Source: CAYYYJ01 sp964476045 (GTDB lineage: Archaea; Aenigmatarchaeota; Aenigmatarchaeia; QMZP01; JACQNV01). Taken from it: a stretch of DNA of 6,668 nucleotides. The DNA lies in the NCBI GenBank assembly GCA_964476045.1, contig CAYYYJ010000037.1, forward strand, positions 1-6,668, read 5' to 3'. Made by a program: the position numbers and the translations under genes. Of this stretch, positions 1 to 3,805 are shown one piece after another (position 1 is the stretch's first letter; the number at the start of each line of letters is the position of its first letter). The notes beneath the pieces are model-generated. The model had not been told where the DNA came from. It did no database searches and saw only the letters and a program-made list of their open reading frames with translations.

Positions 1-37
1 AGAGTCTATAGGATTTGGAAATGTTGAGGTTAGAAGG

Positions 38-343
38 CTATTTTTTGGTAGGTACTGATTCTGTTCTAATCCAGATCCCATTTTCTATTATCAGTTTGAA
101 ATATATCATCTTCTTGCATGTTTTGCAGTAATCATATGCCTCTACCCAACCGTCTTTTATAGAAAATCCTCTTTCTCTATTTTCTATTGATTCGCCTTCT
201 TTGTATTCATCTAAACAACAATCTAAAGCTTTTGATTGTAAAACTATTCTGTAAGGCAGTTCTGGATCTTCATTTTTCAACTCTATTTTACAATGAGGAC
301 AAACTAAAGTCTCTTTTGGAGCAAAATTATCATACATTCCCAT
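38..343 (-). CDS. Small zinc-ribbon-like protein of the MGMYD..QSK..DC type, function unknown
   Basis: The product is about 101 residues. It has two Cys pairs, CPHC near the N-terminus and CKTC about 58 residues later, a spacing that suggests one zinc ribbon. The opening MGMYDNF and the central QSKALDCCLDEYKEGE recall a widespread family of small uncharacterised proteins that start MGMYD and carry QSK..DC.L..Y..G; that resemblance is from memory and gives no function. The frame can be opened further with a TTG at 349, but ATG at 343 gives the family-like start. It overlaps the upstream 74-codon gene by 14 bases in another reading frame, which suggests co-transcription and translational coupling. 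No membrane segment or signal peptide is visible. Coding status is fairly sure; function is unknown. Confidence 0.7.
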   Translation of the reverse strand: MGMYDNFAPKETLVCPHCKIELKNEDPELPYRIVLQSKALDCCLDEYKEGESIENRERGFSIKDGWVEAYDYCKTCKKMIYFKLIIENGIWIRTESVPTKK

Positions 344-554
344 AATCAATCTTTTTTATCATTCTTTTCCAGAAACTTAAACACCTCTTCTGCCATTCTT
401 CAACTTCTTTATCTCTGTTCATGAGGAACATGGATTTTAGGTCAACGCTTCCTAAATCCTCCATAGCATTCAATTCACCTTCAGTTATACTGATTTTTAT
501 TCCCCTGTGGGTTTTGCTGCATTTGCATTTTTCGCAAACTTCTTTTTTGCCCAT
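330..554 (-). CDS. Hypothetical 74-residue protein with a Cys-rich N-terminus
   Basis: I do not recognise this 74-residue protein. It opens with VCEKCKCSKTH, giving Cys 7, 10 and 12, followed by a charged, probably helical body and a basic C-terminus (WKRMIKKIDYGNV). One more Cys lies in the middle (QKRC). The N-terminal Cys and His residues could bind a metal, but no complete four-ligand zinc site is obvious. The ATG at 554 is preceded by a weak TATA-like CTATTAG about 28 bases upstream, which fits a leaderless start as in the other genes here. Its 3' end overlaps the next leftward gene by 14 bases, so the two are probably one operon. A shared zinc-binding theme is an inference. Confidence 0.55.
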   Translation of the reverse strand: MGKKEVCEKCKCSKTHRGIKISITEGELNAMEDLGSVDLKSMFLMNRDKEVEEWQKRCLSFWKRMIKKIDYGNV

Positions 555-578
555 AATATAGAATTGAATTATCTTATT

Positions 579-586
579 CTAATAGA
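579..586 (-). promoter_or_regulatory. Weak TATA-like box for the Cys-rich pair
   Basis: On the minus strand TCTATTAG is centred about 28 bases before the ATG at 554, the spacing seen for the other leaderless starts in this window. The match to the archaeal box A consensus is poor, so this rests mainly on position. Confidence 0.35.
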
Positions 587-645
587 TTCCTTGAAATGGT
601 TTCATTTTGTGAAACAATTGTATATAATTCCCTATTCTGTGAAGA

Positions 646-673
646 AAAAGTTCGAACGTAGTGAGAAAGTCGC
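646..673. repeat. Post-gene repeat element, copy C (GAACGTAGTGAG)
   Basis: This is the shortest member of a family of three related elements (here, 1408-1442 and 2101-2160). The plus strand reads TTCGAACGTAGTGAGAAAG, sharing GAACG..AGTGAG with the other copies. It lies about 15-40 bases beyond the stop codon of the SemiSWEET gene. The family is judged by eye; similarity outside the core is low. Confidence 0.4.
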
Positions 674-687
674 ATGTGGAGGGGCTA

Positions 688-942
688 TTAACCATATTTT
701 AATTTATGAAGTAGAACAGTTAATGAAAAAATAAATGTGACCACATTTACCGCCACCAGAGGTAATGAATTAATCAAAGCCCCATAAACCAACCATAACA
801 ACTGACTTGTCGTAAGGATAAGATACATATGAAGATTAATATCACGAGTCAACTTGGTTCTCCATACTTGAACTACTTGAGGAAAAATAGCAACAATTGA
901 TAAAAAGGCAGCAATGTACCCTAGAAGCTCAACATAAACCAT
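688..942 (-). CDS. SemiSWEET / PQ-loop (MtN3-saliva) small-solute transporter
   Basis: This 84-residue protein is predicted to have three membrane helices, the usual size for a prokaryotic SemiSWEET, which works as a homodimer moving sugars or other small solutes across the cytoplasmic membrane. Helix 1 carries the PQ signature (IFPQVVQVWRTK). The loop RDINLHMYLI and helix 2 (SQLLWLVYGAL) follow the family pattern, and helix 3 begins VAVNVVTF with the conserved Asn that lines the pore in known SemiSWEETs. The ATG at 942 lies 28 bases from a TATA-like box, so it is probably leaderless. A repeat element follows its 3' end and a hairpin-rich gap lies upstream, so it looks like an independent unit rather than an operon member. 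The substrate cannot be told from sequence. Confidence 0.9.
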   Translation of the reverse strand: MVYVELLGYIAAFLSIVAIFPQVVQVWRTKLTRDINLHMYLILTTSQLLWLVYGALINSLPLVAVNVVTFIFSLTVLLHKLKYG

Positions 943-965
943 ACTATTAATTTGAATTCACACCT

Positions 966-980
966 GTAAATATCTTTTAG
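966..980 (-). promoter_or_regulatory. BRE plus TATA-like box for the SemiSWEET gene
   Basis: The minus strand reads CTAAAAGATATTTAC. The purine-rich AAAAG fits a BRE, and ATATTTA is centred about 28 bases before the ATG at 942, predicting transcription from about the start codon. Confidence 0.6.
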
Positions 981-1069
981 CCCCGGAACATGCGATTGAG
1001 CATAAGCTGTGTTAAGTGACCTCACGAAGAGTTAGAAGATTGGATAAAAACGATATCGTGAGGCTTTGG

Positions 1070-1107
1070 AATCATCATCTCATATCTATGCTAAAGATGA
1101 TGAGATG
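1070..1107. repeat. Hairpin unit, copy 1 of a direct repeat (AATCATCATCTCA..GATGATGAGATG)
   Basis: AATCATCATCTCA at 1070-1082 and GATGATGAGATG at 1096-1107 recur identically at 1164-1176 and 1189-1200, while the intervening loop differs. Conserved arms with a variable loop suggest a duplicated, structurally constrained unit. Confidence 0.75.
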
Positions 1108-1163
1108 CTATGTGCAACAGCACATGGGCAGTGAGCACATCTTGAGTTCGCTGATGCTCACTC

Positions 1164-1200
1164 AATCATCATCTCACAGAGCATAATGGATGATGAGATG
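1164..1200. repeat. Hairpin unit, copy 2 of the direct repeat
   Basis: This is the second copy, 93-94 bases downstream of the first, with identical 13-base and 12-base arms and a different loop. The loop contains GAGCATAA (1179-1186), which also occurs at 998-1005 just left of the hairpin array. Confidence 0.75.
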
Positions 1201-1337
1201 TCTCTTGCTCTTCTTCACAGAAGAGACAAGATCTCGTGTCTTTATCGAACAGACGAGACACGAAAGCGAATATAAAACGAAGTTTTTAATGAGCGGTTTT
1301 CTGGAAGAAAATTTCCGAAGAGTTGTTTCGATTTGGG

Positions 1338-1408
1338 CAGTTATACGTGATTTCGGGGGCGAGCCCCAAAAAATTGCGTATAAGCGCTGTTAGACGAGGT
1401 CGTTAGAC
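1338..1408. repeat. Nested hairpin followed by two GTTAGAC boxes (attC-like, tentative)
   Basis: TTATACG (1341-1347) pairs with CGTATAA (1377-1383). Inside it ATTT/AAAT and GGGGC/GCCCC (1356-1360 with 1363-1367) stack towards a three-base loop. CAG at 1338-1340 can pair with CTG at 1387-1389 across a bulge. The hairpin runs straight into GTTAGAC (1389-1395), repeated at 1402-1408. GTTAGAC fits the GTTRRRY core of integron attC sites, and CGCTGTTA recurs at 2089-2096. The matching left box (RYYYAAC) is not clear, so attC identity is only a possibility. Confidence 0.5.
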
Positions 1409-1442
1409 CCGAACGAGTGTTAACGAGTGAGAGTCCCGAAGC
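1408..1442. repeat. Post-gene repeat element, copy A
   Basis: The plus strand contains CCCGAACGAGTG and TAACGAGTGAGAG, related to copies at 646-673 and 2101-2160. It overlaps the 3' end of the metalloprotease gene, so the last residues of that protein (about GFGTLTR) are encoded by the repeat. It is GC-richer than the neighbouring coding sequence. Confidence 0.5.
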
Positions 1443-2022
1443 CGCGCGATATACATTTTTTACAGAAAAAGTTTTTGCAGTTTATTTTGATGTGTTTATC
1501 CAAATCAATTACATCAACGACTTCTGACATCATACACCTATTATTTGGGCAATGCATTCCTAAATCTGTTTTATGTCTGGTCTCTGGATTCTCATAAATA
1601 AACCGCTTGTAATGCTTTTGATTCTTAACTAACCAATGCCCAAGTTCGTGAATAACGATAAATTGTATTCTTTTCTTATATTTCGTTTTTGAAATTTTCA
1701 ATATTTTCGAGGGGTTGTCAGAATTTGTTCTTAATCTTGCAACCGAAATAATAAACTGCCTCTTGTTTGTGGCAAAACCAAAAACCCAGTCGTCTTCTTT
1801 CGAGGTTGATTTGTAAGGAAAGATATTTTTGTCAGTAAGAAGGATTTTGTTTTTGAATTTCTTTATAATCTGTATTTCATAACCTTCGAGGTCTTTTCTG
1901 AATTTGAACAAATCTACAAAATTTCTGTTTTTGGTTTTGCATTTTATACCAAAAACTTTTTCTACTATTTCTTTTAGAATAAGGGCTTCATTTTTCAGTT
2001 TATCTTCAAATAAAATTATCAT
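1420..2022 (-). CDS. Archaemetzincin-like zinc metalloprotease with an insertion in the zinc signature
   Basis: The product is about 200 residues from Met at 2022. It resembles archaemetzincins (AmzA), small intracellular metzincins found in many archaea. The N-terminus MIILFEDKL and the segment LLTDKNIF..WVFGFA..FIISVARLR follow the family pattern. Zinc signatures are HELGH (residues 125-129), GMHCPNNRCMM (155-165) and CKNFFCKKC (182-190), giving the extra four-Cys zinc site (CX4C and CX2C). The usual signature is continuous (HExxHxxGxxHCx4CxM); here about 23 residues separate HELGH from the Gly-His part, and GxxH is shortened to GMH. Start choice: a TATA-like TTATATA is 26 bases upstream of 2022 but only 17 from the ATG at 2031, and the TTG at 2043 is closer still. 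The C-terminal tail comes from a repeat element. Activity is uncertain. Confidence 0.82.
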   Translation of the reverse strand: MIILFEDKLKNEALILKEIVEKVFGIKCKTKNRNFVDLFKFRKDLEGYEIQIIKKFKNKILLTDKNIFPYKSTSKEDDWVFGFATNKRQFIISVARLRTNSDNPSKILKISKTKYKKRIQFIVIHELGHWLVKNQKHYKRFIYENPETRHKTDLGMHCPNNRCMMSEVVDVIDLDKHIKINCKNFFCKKCISRGFGTLTR

Positions 2023-2044
2023 AAGATACATTTCGCAAGGCAAG

Positions 2045-2058
2045 TATATAATTTTTAC
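2045..2058 (-). promoter_or_regulatory. TATA-like box for the archaemetzincin-like gene; decides the start
   Basis: The minus strand reads GTAAAAATTATATA; the box TTATATA is centred at about 2048, 26 bases from the ATG at 2022. This favours the start at 2022 over in-frame starts at 2031 and 2043. Confidence 0.6.
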
Positions 2059-2100
2059 TGAAAGCGCGGGTGAGGGATTTCGTCTAATCGCTGTTATGTG

Positions 2101-2160
2101 CCCCGAAAGGAACGAAGTGGAGTGAGAATGCAGCGGGGTGCGGAGTGAAACGGAGCAAGT
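2101..2160. repeat. Post-gene repeat element, copy B
   Basis: This is the longest copy. Its plus strand holds GAACGAAGTGGAGTGAG (related to 654-665 and 1411-1431), then a purine-rich half with GCGGAGTGAAACGGAGC. It follows CGCTGTTA (2089-2096), just as copy A follows the same octamer at 1385-1392. It lies directly downstream of the Nudix gene's 3' end. Confidence 0.5.
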
Positions 2161-2172
2161 AATTTTTCTGGG
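2157..2172. repeat. Left arm of the inverted repeat bracketing the Nudix gene
   Basis: AAGTAATTTTTCTGGG is the reverse complement of 2668-2683 with one mismatch (15/16); the inner 13 bases match perfectly. The arms enclose exactly one gene. No target-site duplication was seen outside them. Confidence 0.65.
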
Positions 2173-2174
2173 TG

Positions 2175-2609
2175 TTAGAGCTGTCTAACTAAATCCATTA
2201 AGAAATCAGCAGATTCTAATTTTAAAAACTCCTCTGTTGTGACCCATCTATATTCTGAATGTTCATCGCTAATTTTAACTTTTGAAGAAGTTGCTCTACA
2301 AGAATATCCGATGAACAAATAATAAGTATCTTTTTCATAATTGGTCACAACTTGAACTGGCCGCACATCTTTAACTTTTAATGAAGTTTCTTCAGCTATT
2401 TCTGTAAGAAGCGAGTCCAAATGACTTTCTCCAAATAAAACATTGCCTCCTGGTAAATCCCAGCAATTTGGACGAGCATGAGCATTAGATGGTCTTCTGA
2501 GAGCTAGAATTTTGTCTTCTTTTGGATGATAAACTACTGTTTTCTGAAGAAACTTCATATCATCTGAAAACATATATTTTCTTTTCTCAGGATCTTTTGG
2601 TGCGGCCAT
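2175..2609 (-). CDS. Nudix hydrolase
   Basis: This 144-residue protein belongs to the Nudix superfamily, which hydrolyses a nucleoside diphosphate linked to another group (nucleotides, NDP-sugars, caps), normally in the cytoplasm with Mg2+. The Nudix box spans residues 55-77. It keeps GX5E (G55, E61) and the metal-binding E70, E73 and E74, but the usual Arg before the first of these is Thr69 and the usual Gly near the end is Ser76. WDLPGG precedes the box and the C-terminal EYRWVTTEEFLKL is typical of the fold. The glutamates are intact, so it is probably active; the substrate is unknown. The gene stands alone between inverted repeats, with a TA dinucleotide run against its start codon and a GC-richer element after its stop. 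Nudix genes are common cargo of mobile cassettes. Confidence 0.92.
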   Translation of the reverse strand: MAAPKDPEKRKYMFSDDMKFLQKTVVYHPKEDKILALRRPSNAHARPNCWDLPGGNVLFGESHLDSLLTEIAEETSLKVKDVRPVQVVTNYEKDTYYLFIGYSCRATSSKVKISDEHSEYRWVTTEEFLKLESADFLMDLVRQL

Positions 2610-2630
2610 ATATATATATATATATATATA
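2608..2630. repeat. TA dinucleotide tract running into the Nudix start codon
   Basis: There are 23 bases of alternating A and T, whose left end is part of the ATG (2607-2609). The tract occupies the space between a TATA-like TTAATTA and the start codon, so length changes would alter promoter-to-start spacing. Confidence 0.95.
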
Positions 2631-2633
2631 GAG

Positions 2634-2640
2634 TAATTAA
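2634..2640 (-). promoter_or_regulatory. TATA-like box for the Nudix gene
   Basis: TTAATTA on the minus strand is centred 28 bases before the ATG at 2609, matching the other leaderless promoters here. The TA tract next to it could itself bind TBP, so the real start point is ambiguous. Confidence 0.4.
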
Positions 2641-2667
2641 GGAGTTTTTAAACTTTTGGTTTTGTAG

Positions 2668-2683
2668 CCCAGAAAAATTATTT
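2668..2683. repeat. Right arm of the inverted repeat bracketing the Nudix gene
   Basis: The plus strand reads CCCAGAAAAATTATTT, pairing with 2157-2172 over 15 of 16 bases. The two arms lie 495 bases apart. Confidence 0.65.
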
Positions 2684-2693
2684 CACTTAACAG

Positions 2694-2752
2694 GCTTTTA
2701 ACGAAATTTCTGGATTTTTGGGCAATCTACTAGGGAAATTTCTGTTAAAAGC
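2694..2752. repeat. Interrupted palindrome upstream of the recombinase remnant
   Basis: GCTTTTAACGAAATTTC (2694-2710) is followed after 24 bases by GAAATTTCTGTTAAAAGC (2735-2752), its reverse complement apart from one extra base. Each arm also contains the self-complementary GAAATTTC. It sits in the 199 bases between the Nudix start and the recombinase remnant. Possible roles are a recombinase attachment site, an operator or a divergent-promoter element; the sequence does not decide. Confidence 0.75.
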
Positions 2753-2808
2753 GCTATTCTTGGCTGACGACTCTGGAAATTATTAAGGTTCTGATCTATA
2801 TATGTTTT

Positions 2809-2913
2809 ATGGCCTATATTCCGGTTGATTGGGAAGAAGCTCTCAGGAAGGAGTGCAGGAGGAGGAGATATAGCGACAGGACAGCCAAAACTTATATTTA
2901 TTGCATATTTTAA
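2809..2913 (+). pseudogene. 5' remnant of a tyrosine recombinase (Xer/integrase family)
   Basis: ATG at 2809 opens a 34-codon frame ending in TAA at 2911-2913. Its residues include WEEALRKECRRRRYS and DRTAKTYIYCI. This matches the start of archaeal Xer-like and integrase proteins, where a first helix is followed by the YS.RT...Y pattern of the SAM-like core-binding domain. A complete enzyme would be roughly 280-330 residues with a C-terminal catalytic domain (R..H..R..Y), none of which is present here. No continuation is found in other frames, because the methyltransferase starts two bases after the stop. The fragment may be the decayed or rearranged 5' end of an integrase, or an int(N)-type piece left by integration within the gene. 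A TATA-like CTATATATG lies at 2796-2804, too close to serve this ATG. The family call rests on a short stretch. Confidence 0.6.
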
Positions 2914-2914
2914 T

Positions 2915-3544
2915 ATGCCCAAACCAACTGATAAAAATATTAAAGAAGTTTACAACAGCATAGCCGAAGGTTTCTACAATCTGCGCCAGCATCCAATTAC
3001 GCCGGAAGTAACCAAGCTATCAGAAACCTGGAAGCCAGGAAAACTTCTGGACATAGGCTGCGGTATAGGTAATTCTATTTTGCCTTTTTCGAGGAAAGGT
3101 TTCGAGTGCACAGGAATAGATATCTCCTCTAAAATGATTGGGCAGGCTGGAAGATACAGAACAAAAAATAATGCAGACTTCGATTTCCAAGTCAGTTCTG
3201 TACTCAACCTGCCTTTCAAAGAAAGTTCTTTTGATTATATAATCGCTATAGCAGTTCTACATCATCTGGATTCAGAGGAAAAGAGGTTGAAAGCCCTAGA
3301 AGAAACGAAGAGGATTCTAAAACCAAAAGGAAAAATATTCCTAACTGTCTGGAATAAAGAAAATCCCTCAAAAAAAGATGCTTACATTCCTTGGATATCG
3401 AAAGGTAAAAAGTACGGCAGATATTATCATTTTTTCGAAAAAGAAGAGCTGGACAATTTATTACAAAAAGCCGGCTTTAAAAAGATAAAAATATTTGAAG
3501 ATGAAAAGAAAAAAAATTTGTGCGTATTAGTTTCTAATCATTAG
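2915..3544 (+). CDS. Class I SAM-dependent methyltransferase, Trm9/ALKBH8-like (probable tRNA wobble-uridine methyltransferase)
   Basis: The product is 209 residues from ATG 2915. The Rossmann-type SAM fold is clear: motif I LLDIGCGIGN (44-53), the acidic end of strand 2 GIDIS (67-71), and FDYIIAIAVLHHL (106-118). The N-terminal VYNSIAEGFYNLR and the C-terminal DAYIPW...GRYYHFFEKEEL follow the pattern of Trm9 and the ALKBH8 methyltransferase domain, which methylate carboxymethyl-uridine at tRNA position 34. The tRNA role is inference. The frame stays open upstream to a TTG at 2825, but that stretch lies over the recombinase remnant in another frame and lacks family similarity. The nearest TATA-like box (TTATATTT, 2892-2899) is only about 20 bases from the ATG. 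A promoter at 2796-2804 would give a leader of about 90 bases through the remnant. The gene converges with 3550-3729. Confidence 0.88.
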   Translation: MPKPTDKNIKEVYNSIAEGFYNLRQHPITPEVTKLSETWKPGKLLDIGCGIGNSILPFSRKGFECTGIDISSKMIGQAGRYRTKNNADFDFQVSSVLNLPFKESSFDYIIAIAVLHHLDSEEKRLKALEETKRILKPKGKIFLTVWNKENPSKKDAYIPWISKGKKYGRYYHFFEKEELDNLLQKAGFKKIKIFEDEKKKNLCVLVSNH

Positions 3545-3549
3545 AAAAG

Positions 3550-3729
3550 CTAATCGCCTAAAGATTCAGATGGAAAAACTCCGTATCTAGGTGGTTCGAA
3601 ATAACCATCTGGTCCAGATCTTCGCCCCCCATAAACCCTCGCTATATCACCTGGTATGTATGGCTCTTTGTCAAGATCAGGTTCACTTAATCTTCTTCCT
3701 GTTACTGGACTATCTTCTAAAACACCCAT
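3550..3729 (-). CDS. Unrecognised 59-residue Pro/Gly-rich small protein
   Basis: ATG at 3729 opens 59 codons ending in TAG at 3550-3552. The protein starts MGVLEDSPVTGRRLSEPDLD, continues KEPYIPGDIARVYGG and ends FEPPRYGVFPSESLGD. It is rich in Pro, Gly and charged residues, with no Cys, no membrane helix and no predicted globular core, so it is probably disordered or a partner-bound peptide. I do not recognise a family. Support for coding comes from the initiation region: GGAGGT four bases before the start codon, and a good TATA-like box about 48 bases upstream, placing transcription start about 21 bases before the ATG. It ends five bases from the methyltransferase stop, tail to tail. Its promoter lies just past the lipoate ligase stop. 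Comparative data would be needed to prove it. Confidence 0.6.
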   Translation of the reverse strand: MGVLEDSPVTGRRLSEPDLDKEPYIPGDIARVYGGRRSGPDGYFEPPRYGVFPSESLGD

Positions 3730-3732
3730 ATA

Positions 3733-3738
3733 ACCTCC
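3733..3738 (-). promoter_or_regulatory. Shine-Dalgarno sequence GGAGGT for the 59-residue gene
   Basis: GGAGGT on the minus strand is separated by TAT from the ATG. It is the only convincing Shine-Dalgarno sequence in the window and the main reason for calling this small gene. Confidence 0.7.
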
Positions 3739-3771
3739 TAAACTCTATTGGAAAAACTTCAGTCGAAACAG

Positions 3772-3783
3772 TTTAAATATATC
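3772..3783 (-). promoter_or_regulatory. TATA-like box for the 59-residue gene
   Basis: The minus strand reads GATATATTTAAA, preceded by GGGGAA that could act as a BRE. The centre near 3777 predicts transcription from about 3750, leaving a leader just long enough to hold the GGAGGT. Confidence 0.6.
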
Positions 3784-3805
3784 TTCCCCTAACTTCGACA
3801 AAAGC

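Larger units (their letters stand above)
1020..1263. repeat. Array of seven consecutive short hairpins; possible structured RNA
   Basis: This stretch has almost no free spacer between inverted repeats. The pairs are CCTCACGA/TCGTGAGG (1020-1027 with 1056-1063), CATCTCAT/ATGAGATG (1076-1083 with 1100-1107, extended by ATCT/AGAT past a one-base bulge), ATGTGC/GCACAT (1110-1115 with 1120-1125, loop aaca), AGTGAGCA/TGCTCACT (1130-1137 with 1155-1162), CATCTCA/TGAGATG (1170-1176 with 1194-1200), GTCTCTT/AAGAGAC (1200-1206 with 1221-1227), and TCGTGTCT/AGACACGA (1234-1241 with 1256-1263). It lies in a 477-base gene-free stretch (943-1419). No known RNA family is recognised and the strand is undetermined. 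It could be a non-coding RNA, a recombination site that folds as single-stranded DNA, or a protein-binding array. Confidence 0.7.

Noticed and set aside
507..734. Rightward 75-codon open frame
   Set aside because: It overlaps the Cys-rich gene and the SemiSWEET 3' end, includes a repeat element, and has no family resemblance or initiation signal.
1097..1154. C/D box sRNA (ATGATGA at 1097-1103, CTGA at 1151-1154; second ATGATGA at 1190-1196)
   Set aside because: The C-box matches are part of hairpin arms, no convincing D'/C' pair lies between, and the second copy has no nearby D box.
1020..1263. CRISPR array
   Set aside because: The repeats are short inverted pairs, not direct repeats of constant length with unique spacers; only one unit is duplicated.
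1354..1375. GC-rich hairpin plus A/T run as a transcription terminator
   Set aside because: The run is A on the plus strand after the hairpin and T before it on the minus strand, so it is in the wrong order for a hairpin-plus-U-tract terminator on either strand.
1190..1393. Rightward 67-codon open frame in the hairpin region
   Set aside because: It runs entirely through palindromic repeats, the residues look like translated repeat, and no promoter or ribosome site precedes it.
2023..2043. Longer starts for the archaemetzincin (TTG at 2043, ATG at 2031)
   Set aside because: Both lie too close to the TATA-like box, and the family normally begins at the MIIL strand encoded from 2022.
2857..2866. 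AGGAGGAGGA as a ribosome binding site
   Set aside because: It encodes the Arg run of the recombinase remnant and no start codon lies at a suitable distance.
2825..2914. N-terminal extension of the methyltransferase from TTG at 2825
   Set aside because: The extension has no similarity to Trm9-type proteins and overlaps the recombinase remnant in another frame; the family-like start is at 2915.
3591..3776. Rightward 61-codon open frame
   Set aside because: It is antisense to the better-supported 59-residue gene with its own promoter and Shine-Dalgarno sequence, and it has no initiation signal of its own.
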